From: Bacteroidota bacterium
GTDB lineage: Bacteria; Bacteroidota; Ignavibacteria; SZUA-365
Length of the DNA: 53,849 nt
NCBI GenBank assembly: GCA_018224345.1
Contig: JAGTUW010000059.1
Location: 1-53,849, forward strand
Reading direction: 5' to 3'
In this document: in pieces, positions 26,271-33,875 of the stretch
How positions within the stretch are numbered: the stretch's first letter is position 1
Layout of the letters: the number at the start of each line of letters is the position of its first letter
The notes under the pieces: model-generated
Told to the model about the DNA's origin: nothing
What the model saw: the letters and a program-made list of their open reading frames with translations, nothing else
The model's database searches: none
Made by a program: the position numbers and the translations under genes

Positions 26271-27140
26271 TCAATCTGGCTGTTCCTGTGAATGGTCCTG
26301 CTCACGAGCGGTCTTCCGCTTCTCTCCCGATGTATTCTCTTCCGCCATGACGGCCTTTTGCTCCACCTCGGCGACACATTGTTCGAAATAATCACGTCGC
26401 TCCGGATGCCGTTGCGCCAGGCGACTGTAGCCATCGATCGCCTCCTGCCAGCGCCCCTGCTGTATATAAATTTCAACCAGGGTTTCTGTGACGGGACGGG
26501 CATCGAGATTGATTGTCTCAATCGCTTTATCCTCCACGCCGGAGTCTTCGGTTTCCTCTTCCGGAAGGGAGGAAATCCGCGCACCTTCGAGACGCTGTGC
26601 GAGGGCGGCCAGATCCATCCCCGAAGATGAATCCCCGAAAGGTCTGGCGGAAGGTGCAGCGTCTCCGGTATCGCTCTCACTTTCCGGGATTTCATCAGTG
26701 CCGCCCGACGGAAAATATTCCATACCCGGGATGATGTCGTCCTGCCTGCTCCACTGAACACGGCGGTCCTGTGCTGTCTCACGTGTGGGATTATGACGCG
26801 CAATGAGCAGGCCGGCCGTCGCTGTATAGGGTGGATATTCCAGTTCCAGTTCCGTCATACGATCAAGCAATTGCAGTGCTGCCGCGCAGGAGGGCAGCAG
26901 CTGCAGCAACTCCCGCAAGGTCTGTCGTGCGTCACTGTACTGGCGTAGCATCACCTGTGCGCGTGCGATCATCAACAGGCCGGTCGGATAGTCAGGATAT
27001 CGCTTGATACTCTGGAGGCAGAGCTTCAATGCCTGCGCGGGACGATTTCGTTCCATGTACAGCGCGGCAAGTCGCGCGAACAGCGGAGATGCGGGATGTG
27101 CATCGAGATGTTGTTCCAGGGCAGCAATATCGTCAAACAT
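26271..27140 (-). CDS. Tetratricopeptide-repeat protein
   Basis: A 289-residue protein. Helical TPR-like repeats occur at residues 1-105 (LEQHLDAHPASPLFARLAALYMERN, ALKLCLQSIKRYPDYPTGLLMIARAQV, ARQTLRELLQLLPSCAAALQLL) and again near 215-260 (LVEIYIQQGRWQEAIDGYSRLAQRHPE). These are joined by an acidic linker with low predicted structure. No signal peptide is visible. The C-terminus is charged (GEKRKTAREQDHSQE). A scaffold role in protein assembly is the family expectation; the partner is unknown. Confidence 0.8.
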   Translation of the reverse strand: MFDDIAALEQHLDAHPASPLFARLAALYMERNRPAQALKLCLQSIKRYPDYPTGLLMIARAQVMLRQYSDARQTLRELLQLLPSCAAALQLLDRMTELELEYPPYTATAGLLIARHNPTRETAQDRRVQWSRQDDIIPGMEYFPSGGTDEIPESESDTGDAAPSARPFGDSSSGMDLAALAQRLEGARISSLPEEETEDSGVEDKAIETINLDARPVTETLVEIYIQQGRWQEAIDGYSRLAQRHPERRDYFEQCVAEVEQKAVMAEENTSGEKRKTAREQDHSQEQPD

Positions 27141-27367
27141 GTTTCCTCATGCCGTTTCTTCTCGAACGGATATCGCGTCGCCGACGGGTTGTCTAACCCT
27201 GCGGTGAAATACCGATGCTCTGCGTTCTGTTCCGGTCTGTTTCCATTCGCCGCCCATGGCCTGTATCCGCGCGAGAACATACATCGTGCACATGATGCGG
27301 AATAGTCCACAGAGGCAGCTGTTACCGCCTCCGCGATACAGACCCGCATTGAAATCGACGCAGTGTG

Positions 27368-28831
27368 TCAGACGCCTCCGGGATTGAGGGCGTGACGGAT
27401 CGAAAGAAAGCCGACCAGAAAGAAACCAAAAAAGAAAAGAAGCTGAAATGGCAGGGCTGCTATCTCCAAAAACCAGATCGAGGCGACCACACCGATCATA
27501 CAATAAGCTGCCAGTACGAGCTCGAAGATGATTGACAGCGATATTTTCTTCGTGGTTGCGTGATATTTTTTATTCTTCCAGGTATCCTTCTCCGTCTCGA
27601 TACGGAATTTCGGCGTGCGAATAAATGCGCTCTTCCGATTGAAGAGCCCTTCGATGACAGCACGAGAGTTGTTTACCGAGAAGCCCATACTTCCCGACAT
27701 GAACAGCGGAAAAAGAAAAATCCGCTTCTTCCAGTCCGTGTACACATCTTTCTGCGAATACAGGTAGAACAGGAAGGTGCTGATGAACGCCAGCACAAAA
27801 ACCGACATGAAGGCGAAGAACGTTTCGTGACCGCCCGCATGCTTGATGAAGACGAGCGGGACATTCAATATGCCGACAAGCAGGATAAAGGGAAATACGA
27901 GATTGTTCGTCAGATGTACAGTGGACTGCAGCTTGATACGGAGAGGCAATTTGGACTTCCAGACGCGGGGCAGGATTTTCCGCGCGGTTTCAATCGCACC
28001 CTTCGTCCAGCGAAACTGCTGCGATTTGAGCGCATTGATTTCGGATGGAAGTTCGGCGGGAGAAGTCACATCGTTAAGAAACACAAAGCGCCAGCCCTTG
28101 AGCTGCGCCCTGTAACTCAGATCCAGATCCTCTGTCAACGTATCGGCTTCCCAGTTTCCGGCGTCCTCAATACAGGAACGTCGCCAGATGCCGGCAGTCC
28201 CATTGAAATTGATGAAGAAACCGGATTTGTTGCGTACCTGTTGCTCAATCACAAAGTGACCATCGAGGGCAATACCCTGGGCCCTGGTCAGGAGTGAAAA
28301 CTCATTGTTGAGATGCTCCCATCGCGTCTGCACCATACCGATACGATCATCGGTGAAATGACGAAGCGTTTGTTGCAGAAAATTCGGATTGGGCACAAAA
28401 TCGGCATCAAAAATGGCGAGGAACTCACCCTTGGCACACTCCATGCCATGACGGAGTGCGCCCGCCTTGAAGCCAACCCTGTCCTCACGCCGAATCTGCA
28501 CGATGTCAAAGCCCTCTTCGCGTTTGCGTTCAACGATGGCTGCAACGACATCGACTGTTTCATCGGTGGAATCATCAAGAACCTGAATCTCAAGTCTGTC
28601 TTTGGGATAATCCAACAGGCAAACGGCATCAATGAGCCGCTCAACAACATACAGCTCGTTGTACACCGGGAGCTGGACGGTGACCATGGGGGTGTCGTCC
28701 AAGGTTGTTTTCCCGACCGGAATCTTCTCCTTGTTCCTGAAATAGTAAAAGATCATCACGAAACCGTGTGATCCAAACAGGAACAGGATGCTCAGCGAGA
28801 ATACGTATGCACCCAGTATAAAATCTTCCAT
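27368..28831 (-). CDS. Membrane GT2 glycosyltransferase, cellulose synthase-like
   Basis: A 487-residue processive-type family 2 glycosyltransferase in the inner membrane. A TM helix at 8-30 precedes the catalytic domain, which has VLDDSTDET (UDP-binding Asp86/87), FDADFVP (DxD at 142-144), TEDLDLS (catalytic Asp near 235) and QQFRWTKG (the QxxRW motif, 271-275). About five C-terminal TM helices follow, from residue 305. The layout resembles CslA/glucomannan and exopolysaccharide synthases; donor and product are not readable. The gene follows lptE by 41 bases and has its own promoter at the lptE end. Confidence 0.9.
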   Translation of the reverse strand: MEDFILGAYVFSLSILFLFGSHGFVMIFYYFRNKEKIPVGKTTLDDTPMVTVQLPVYNELYVVERLIDAVCLLDYPKDRLEIQVLDDSTDETVDVVAAIVERKREEGFDIVQIRREDRVGFKAGALRHGMECAKGEFLAIFDADFVPNPNFLQQTLRHFTDDRIGMVQTRWEHLNNEFSLLTRAQGIALDGHFVIEQQVRNKSGFFINFNGTAGIWRRSCIEDAGNWEADTLTEDLDLSYRAQLKGWRFVFLNDVTSPAELPSEINALKSQQFRWTKGAIETARKILPRVWKSKLPLRIKLQSTVHLTNNLVFPFILLVGILNVPLVFIKHAGGHETFFAFMSVFVLAFISTFLFYLYSQKDVYTDWKKRIFLFPLFMSGSMGFSVNNSRAVIEGLFNRKSAFIRTPKFRIETEKDTWKNKKYHATTKKISLSIIFELVLAAYCMIGVVASIWFLEIAALPFQLLFFFGFFLVGFLSIRHALNPGGV

Positions 28832-28867
28832 AACCTAGTTTTCACCTCAGAAGAGTGTGTGAAAAGA

Positions 28868-28899
28868 CAAAATTACCACGCAGATACCGTCTCCAGCAA
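28868..28899 (-). promoter_or_regulatory. Putative promoter of the GT2 gene
   Basis: On the minus strand: TTGCTG (28899-28894), an 18-base spacer, then TAATTTTG (28875-28868), an exact match to the Bacteroidota -7 consensus TAnnTTTG. It overlaps the lptE stop codon. Confidence 0.5.
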
Positions 28900-29400
28900 G
28901 AGATCATCGGTCAGGTTTTCCAATGCTATCGCAAGCCCCTGCGCACGGCCATCCTGCCCTGATCCGGCAGGATAATCACCAGTGGCAGAAAAATCCTTGC
29001 TCCAGACTTCTTTGTTGGTTGTGTGGTCAATGAGCGTGGCTCGTGTTCTCAGCGCAACTTGCATCCGTGTCGCCTGTGCGCCATCGGAAACTGCGGTGGG
29101 CTGATCCGCTGTTACGGAAATGATCGTACCTTTCAGTTCGACGGTTGCTGACTGCCGGTCCGAAAGCCGCAGTGTGTTGTCACGCTGAAATTTCTGAATC
29201 AGCATGTTTGTCACATCCTCGCGCAACGAGGGCTGACCGTAATTGCTTTCGTCGTCAAACAGTGGAATGGTGATGCTTTTCCAATGCGCAGGTACCGAGG
29301 CGCCGGTAAAAGAATAGGCGCACCCACTGATGGAAGCAGCACCAATCCATATGGGACTAAGATACAAGATAATCCAAAATGAACGCAAGCGCTGAGTCAT
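28873..29400 (-). CDS. lptE: LPS-assembly lipoprotein LptE
   Basis: An outer-membrane lipoprotein expected to plug the LptD beta-barrel and help insert LPS. The 175-residue precursor has a hydrophobic signal ending in ASISGC (lipidated Cys27), followed by AYSFTGASVPAHWKSITIPLFDDES, typical of Bacteroidota LptE proteins. The mature domain is a small alpha/beta fold with VELKGTIISV and RTRATLIDHTTNKEVW. The start overlaps the stop of the sigma-54 activator (ATGA at 29400-29397), so the two are co-translated. Confidence 0.85.
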   Translation of the reverse strand: MTQRLRSFWIILYLSPIWIGAASISGCAYSFTGASVPAHWKSITIPLFDDESNYGQPSLREDVTNMLIQKFQRDNTLRLSDRQSATVELKGTIISVTADQPTAVSDGAQATRMQVALRTRATLIDHTTNKEVWSKDFSATGDYPAGSGQDGRAQGLAIALENLTDDLLLETVSAW

Positions 29401-30560
29401 AGTCCATAATCTTTGATTTTTCTGTACAATGTTCGTTCACTGATGTTCAATGACTCTGCTGCAAGCCGGCGGTTGCCTTGAAAACGGCGCAAGGTGTGGG
29501 CAATAAGTTGCTCTTCCATGCCGCGCAGTGTCATGTCCTCGAATTCGATCGTGGGGCGTTCCTCCCGTTCCTGGCCCGCAGGCAGAGACAACGGTGAATG
29601 CGACGACCTCTCGCTGATCAACTCGCGCAACTCCCTTACATCGTTTCTTATTTCATAGAGCATGCGGAAAAGCAATTCGCGCTCGGCCTGCTCGGGTGCG
29701 ATACCGAGATGCATCGGCAAGGACCGTCCGTATTCCGGTTCTTCCATGATCTGGAGATACTTGGCGATCACCTCCTCGTCGATCACATTTCCCCGTTCGA
29801 GAATGATCATGCTCTCGATGACATTTTTGAGTTCGCGTACATTCCCCGGCCACTCATGTCGTATCAGGGCAGCCATCCCGTCATCGGTGATGAGAATGTC
29901 CCTGCTTGCGTCGCCTCCCAGTGTGCGCATGAACTCCTCGACAAGCAGAGAAATATCGCCGCGCCGATTGCGCAGGGGAGGGATACGTATGTTGACGGAA
30001 CGCAGACGAAAAAACAAATCCTGCCGGAATCGGCGAGTGCGTACTTCCTCATCAAGATTCTTATTGCTGGCGGCGATAACGCGGACGTCAGACCTCCGCG
30101 GTTCCGGACTGCCCACACGCATGAACTCCCCGCTTTCAAGAACGCGCAACAATTTCACCTGTGTCGATATCGGTGTATCGCCGATCTCGTCAAGAAATAT
30201 CGTCCCTTCATCTGCAAGTTCGAAATATCCTTTGCGTGTTTCTATCGCTCCGGTGAACGATCCTTTCTCATGGCCGAATAATTCACTCTCAAGTATCCCC
30301 TCCGGAATCGCGCCGCAGTTCACGGGGATGAATTTCTTCGAAGCCCTTTTGCTGGCACCGTGGATGGCTTTGGCGATCACTTCCTTTCCGGTACCGCTTT
30401 CACCCGTGACAAGTACGGTGATGTCGGTCGGCGCCACCTGCATGATAGTGTCGACGACTTCACGGATTTCCGTACTCCTGCCGATGATACCGTGCCGACG
30501 CTGAAAGCTCTGCCGGTCCCCGGACGATGCACTCATCATACCTGCGTCACTGTTACTCAT
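29397..30560 (-). CDS. Sigma-54 activator without receiver domain
   Basis: A 387-residue enhancer-binding protein with only the AAA+ core and a Fis-type DNA-binding domain. Walker A is GESGTGKE (53-60), the sigma-54 loop is GSFTGA (100-105, a Ser variant of GAFTGA), Walker B is GTIFLDEIGD, and the terminal helix-turn-helix is NRRLAAESLNISERTLYRKI. Without a receiver or sensory domain it may be constitutively active or controlled by expression. ATG at 30560 is preceded by AGGAAGAG and is preferred to 30602. In Bacteroidota a homologous gene sits between miaB and lptE, exactly as here. Confidence 0.9.
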   Translation of the reverse strand: MSNSDAGMMSASSGDRQSFQRRHGIIGRSTEIREVVDTIMQVAPTDITVLVTGESGTGKEVIAKAIHGASKRASKKFIPVNCGAIPEGILESELFGHEKGSFTGAIETRKGYFELADEGTIFLDEIGDTPISTQVKLLRVLESGEFMRVGSPEPRRSDVRVIAASNKNLDEEVRTRRFRQDLFFRLRSVNIRIPPLRNRRGDISLLVEEFMRTLGGDASRDILITDDGMAALIRHEWPGNVRELKNVIESMIILERGNVIDEEVIAKYLQIMEEPEYGRSLPMHLGIAPEQAERELLFRMLYEIRNDVRELRELISERSSHSPLSLPAGQEREERPTIEFEDMTLRGMEEQLIAHTLRRFQGNRRLAAESLNISERTLYRKIKDYGL

Positions 30561-30656
30561 ACTGTCTCTTCCTGCGTGCAGGGAAGACACACGGGATGCC
30601 ACATATCAGTTGCTGTGGCAAGCGCTGCCTTCCATGTTTCTTTCATGTTCTTCCTG

Positions 30657-31466
30657 TCAGCGACGGACGACGATAGCGTCGATGTTCTGCTGTTCCTTGA
30701 TTCGTTTCGAGAAGTCCCGTGCCTGACTGAAATCGGGAAATATTCCCAGCCATACCGCATACACTGTCTTTCCCTGTACTGTTTTTTCCCGCACATACGC
30801 GGTGTAGCCACGCTCCTTCAGCTCGTTGACCTGCTTGCCTGCATCGACTTCACGGGAATATGCTCCCACCTGCACGGAGTACTGCTGCGCTTCCGTCGCT
30901 GTCCCCGTCGAGGATGCGAACTGTTCTTTCGTCCCGGATCGAGGCGGTGTCTCCTTCGGATTCTCAGAGCTGCGCGAAGCTGTACCCACACCCCGGGGCG
31001 CGGCCTTCGCCACATCCTCGACGACGGTTCCGGATTTTCTGCCCAGGAAAGGTGACGTGGGATGTTCCTTTGCAAGTCGCTCAGCATACGTGCGTGCGGT
31101 GCGATAAGCGCCAACGGCATAGCTGTACTGGTAGAGCCGGTACAGTGCATCATCGGCCCATTCACTGCCGCGATGCTCATCAGCAACCCGCTGATACAAC
31201 GCTATTGCCTTCTCCGCATTGCTCAGCAACATGGCTTCAAGAAATAATACCCCCGCCTTGTCGGGATGTGATTTTTTCAGCGCCGGTAACATGGCAGCCA
31301 CTTCCTGCCCCTCGCCCGCATGGACCTGACCGACAAGGATGGCGATATCGCGCCGTGTCTGCGCCTCCGCATCGAAGTCCGAACCAACCAATCCGACGAC
31401 GAGAAGTATCAGTGTCAACAACGACAACGATGTATGAGGTGTGCGTCCCATGCCGATCAGATTCAT
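30657..31466 (-). CDS. SPOR-domain periplasmic protein
   Basis: A 269-residue exported protein. The signal peptide (hydrophobic 13-29) is probably cut after AEA at 35. A short TPR-like helical region (about 40-135) is followed by a low-complexity Ser/Thr/Pro linker (140-190) and a C-terminal SPOR domain (about 195-269, QYSVQVGAYSREVDAGKQ ... YAVWLGIFPDFSQA). SPOR domains bind denuded glycan strands at division septa, so a cell-wall or division role is likely. It begins eight bases after the miaB stop and is co-transcribed. Confidence 0.88.
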   Translation of the reverse strand: MNLIGMGRTPHTSLSLLTLILLVVGLVGSDFDAEAQTRRDIAILVGQVHAGEGQEVAAMLPALKKSHPDKAGVLFLEAMLLSNAEKAIALYQRVADEHRGSEWADDALYRLYQYSYAVGAYRTARTYAERLAKEHPTSPFLGRKSGTVVEDVAKAAPRGVGTASRSSENPKETPPRSGTKEQFASSTGTATEAQQYSVQVGAYSREVDAGKQVNELKERGYTAYVREKTVQGKTVYAVWLGIFPDFSQARDFSKRIKEQQNIDAIVVRR

Positions 31467-31474
31467 TAACAGGC

Positions 31475-32800
31475 TCAGGCTGCCCGGACTGCAACCGGAG
31501 TCGGAGTTTCTCCAAACAGCGTTGCTGACGTGGCAGCGACGATGCGTACGTCGGCGTACGAGCCCGGAGAGATGTTTGATTCAGGGATAATGACTGACTT
31601 GTTCGTATCCGTCCGCCCCATCCATTCTTCCTCGGAACGTTTGCTTGCTCCTTCAATCAGAATACGTTCCATCTTTCCGATACGTGTCTGATTGATTTCA
31701 TAGGAGATGCGACGTTGCACATCGATGATCTCCTCGAGACGGCGACCTTTGACTGCGTCCTGTATGTCATCACCCATACTCCAGGCGCGGGTTTTCTCGC
31801 GTGGTGAATACTTGAACATGAACGCACTGTCGAAACGCACCTCCTCAAGCAGGGAGAGTGTCATCAGATGCTCCTCCTCGGTCTCCGTCGGGAAGCCGGC
31901 AATGATGTCCGTCGACAGAGCAACGGTGGGGATACGTTCCCGTATGCGCCAGATCAGATCGAGATAATGCTCGCGTGTGTAACTCCTGTTCATCAAATCC
32001 AATATGCGATCGGATCCGGACTGGAAGGGCAAGTGGATGTAATTGCAGATATTCTCATGGGCTGCGATGGTGTCAATGAGCGCGTCGGACATATCCTGGG
32101 GATGTGATGTCGTAAAGCGCACGCGCAGACATGCATCCACGGATGAGACCGCCGCAAGCAGCGCGGCAAAATCATGGTCTCCGTCCCTGTAGGAATTAAC
32201 GTTCTGACCAAGCAACGTCACCTCGCGAAAACCGCGATCGAAGAGCTCCCTAGCCTCACTGACCACACCATGCAACGAACGGCTGCGCTCGCGTCCGCGG
32301 GTAAACGGCACGACGCAATAGGTGCAGAACTTGTCGCAACCCCGCATGACGGAAATCCAGGCGCTGAGTCCCTCCGTGCGTAACGGAACAATGTCATCAT
32401 AGGTCTCGACACGCGAAAGCTGCGTCCGCACGCCTTGTTCTCCCAGCAGCGCCTCATCAATCAGCGCCGGAAGTCTGCGATATTCGTCGGGACCACAGAC
32501 AATATCGATGATGGAATTACGTTCGAACAAATCCTTGCGCAGACGCTCGGCCATGCAGCCAAGTATGCCGAAGACCATGCGCGGATTCCGTTTTTTCAAA
32601 TGTGCAAAATTCGACAGCCGACCGTAAATCCGCTGCTCTGCGTGTTCGCGGATGGCACAGGTGTTCATGAATACGGCATCGGCGTGTTCCGGATCCGTCG
32701 CCAGTTCATAGCCCTGTTCATTGAGAATGCCGTTGATGATTTCCGTATCCGCCAGATTCATCTGGCAACCGTATGTCTCTATGTAGATGGAGCGTGGCAT
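31475..32800 (-). CDS. miaB: tRNA methylthiotransferase MiaB
   Basis: Adds a methylthio group to i6A37 of tRNAs reading UNN codons. The 441-residue protein shows all expected parts: the N-terminal MTTase domain with cluster ligands Cys12, Cys48 and Cys82; the radical-SAM motif RGCDKFCTYC with Cys155, Cys159 and Cys162; and a C-terminal TRAM domain (GMERILIEGASKRSEEEW begins one residue earlier as KMERI). IYIETYGCQMN and NTCAIREHAEQR distinguish it from RimO. It is the first gene of the minus-strand cluster that continues with the SPOR protein, sigma-54 activator and lptE. Confidence 0.95.
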   Translation of the reverse strand: MPRSIYIETYGCQMNLADTEIINGILNEQGYELATDPEHADAVFMNTCAIREHAEQRIYGRLSNFAHLKKRNPRMVFGILGCMAERLRKDLFERNSIIDIVCGPDEYRRLPALIDEALLGEQGVRTQLSRVETYDDIVPLRTEGLSAWISVMRGCDKFCTYCVVPFTRGRERSRSLHGVVSEARELFDRGFREVTLLGQNVNSYRDGDHDFAALLAAVSSVDACLRVRFTTSHPQDMSDALIDTIAAHENICNYIHLPFQSGSDRILDLMNRSYTREHYLDLIWRIRERIPTVALSTDIIAGFPTETEEEHLMTLSLLEEVRFDSAFMFKYSPREKTRAWSMGDDIQDAVKGRRLEEIIDVQRRISYEINQTRIGKMERILIEGASKRSEEEWMGRTDTNKSVIIPESNISPGSYADVRIVAATSATLFGETPTPVAVRAA

Positions 32801-32860
32801 GTTTCGTCGTTTCTGTCAATTTGGCAGTGAAATATGAATGAAAAATTTTATTAGATTAGT

Positions 32861-32889
32861 AAAATAGACAGTCTGCTTGGCAGAATCAA
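32861..32889 (-). promoter_or_regulatory. Putative promoter of the miaB cluster
   Basis: On the minus strand: TTGATT (32889-32884), a 17-base spacer and TATTTT (32866-32861), about 60 bases before the miaB ATG in an AT-rich leader. Confidence 0.5.
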
Positions 32890-33007
32890 GGGCGAAGGCT
32901 CGTCCCTGACCTGATCTCATCCCCGGATGTGGTCGGAACGAACAAAGAAAAAACCGGGAGCGGCGAACACCGTCCCGGTTCTCCGGAATGTATTGTACCG
33001 GCTTGAA

Positions 33008-33658
33008 TTATTTTTTCTTCCCGGTTGCCGATTTTTTCGCTGCAGGCTTTTTCGCTGCAGGCTTTTTCGCTGCAGGCTTTTTCGCTGCAGGCTTTTTTGT
33101 TGCAGACTTCTTCGCTGCAGGTTTTTTGGCGGCCGCTTTTTTTGCTGCGGGCTTTTTTGCCGTTGCTTTTTTCGTGGCAGCCTTTTTGGCCGGCGCCGGT
33201 TTCGCTCTCTGTTCCGATGCCATCAGGCCTGCAATCAACGTGCGATACCGCACTGGCATCTCTTCAGCGAGATCGACAATCGCCTTGCTGTTGACCAGTG
33301 TGCGAATTTCTTCGCGAATACGCTGCCACTCGTGGTGGAAAGGACAAGCGTTTTCCTCGCTGCACGGACTGAAGCCGGCAAGACACATGTCGAAGTTCAT
33401 TGGTCCGTCAACGACGGCAACGAGTTCGGCAATCGTGGAATCCGCGCCCTTCTCGGAAAGAGAGAACCCCCCTTTGGGGCCTTTCACCGAGTTGAGAAAA
33501 CCATAACGGCTGAGCGTCTGGAGAATTTTGCTCAAAAAGGACGACGGGAGTCCCAGCTCCTTGGCCACATCACGAACCAGAATGTTCTGGCCCATGTTGT
33601 TGGCTGCAATAAAGAGCATGGACTGAATTGAGTACTGAGCGGTTTTTGAGTACAACAC
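33008..33658 (-). CDS. Rrf2-family regulator with lysine/alanine-rich C-terminal tail
   Basis: A 216-residue protein. Residues 1-145 form an Rrf2 domain: winged helix (VRDVAKELGLPSSFLSKILQ, then PKGGFSL in the wing) and three cysteines, Cys92, Cys99 and Cys105 (spacing x6, x5), that fit [Fe-S] ligands as in IscR/NsrR. Residues about 151-216 are a near-perfect AAKKP/AAKKS repeat like the tail of histone H1 or bacterial Hc1/AlgP proteins. The tail should bind DNA non-specifically; its effect on regulation is unknown. The start is GTG at 33658 with AGGAG upstream; the nearby ATG is out of frame. It is divergent from the methionine synthase half. Confidence 0.92.
   Translation of the reverse strand: MLYSKTAQYSIQSMLFIAANNMGQNILVRDVAKELGLPSSFLSKILQTLSRYGFLNSVKGPKGGFSLSEKGADSTIAELVAVVDGPMNFDMCLAGFSPCSEENACPFHHEWQRIREEIRTLVNSKAIVDLAEEMPVRYRTLIAGLMASEQRAKPAPAKKAATKKATAKKPAAKKAAAKKPAAKKSATKKPAAKKPAAKKPAAKKPAAKKSATGKKK
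33031..33195 (-). repeat. 15-bp coding repeat of the Rrf2 tail
   Basis: On the plus strand the unit TTTTTCGCTGCAGGC recurs four times almost unchanged from 33034 to 33093, then in drifted form to about 33195. On the coding strand it specifies the AAKKP units. Confidence 0.85.
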
Positions 33659-33704
33659 GTGGCATGTCTCCTGTGATGGTGGGAAAAATAAATAAAGATT
33701 TGAT

Positions 33705-33725
33705 TACCTTTTGGTTGGAAAAGTA
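33705..33725. promoter_or_regulatory. Candidate Rrf2 operator
   Basis: An imperfect dyad, TACCTTTTGG at one end and GAAAAGTA at the other, overlaps the -10 box of the rrf2 promoter. Autoregulation by the Rrf2 protein would fit; it is unproven. Confidence 0.3.
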
Positions 33726-33748
33726 AGCTCTTTTTCTCGCAATGTCAA
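33720..33748 (-). promoter_or_regulatory. Putative promoter of the Rrf2 gene
   Basis: On the minus strand: TTGACA (33748-33743), a 17-base spacer and TACTTT (33725-33720). The leader to the GTG start is about 55 bases. Confidence 0.6.
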
Positions 33749-33875
33749 GACCCACGCATCTAAAATTACTATTGCGCAAAAAGGACGGACATGATCGATT
33801 CGAGCGAATGCAATACAAGATAAAACTTTCAATTGATACAGAAAAGTTTCAGATGAAAAAATCTAAAGGTCGTCT

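Noticed and set aside
33031..33195. Short tandem repeats considered as a CRISPR array
   Set aside because: The 15-bp units have no spacers and are in-frame coding sequence.
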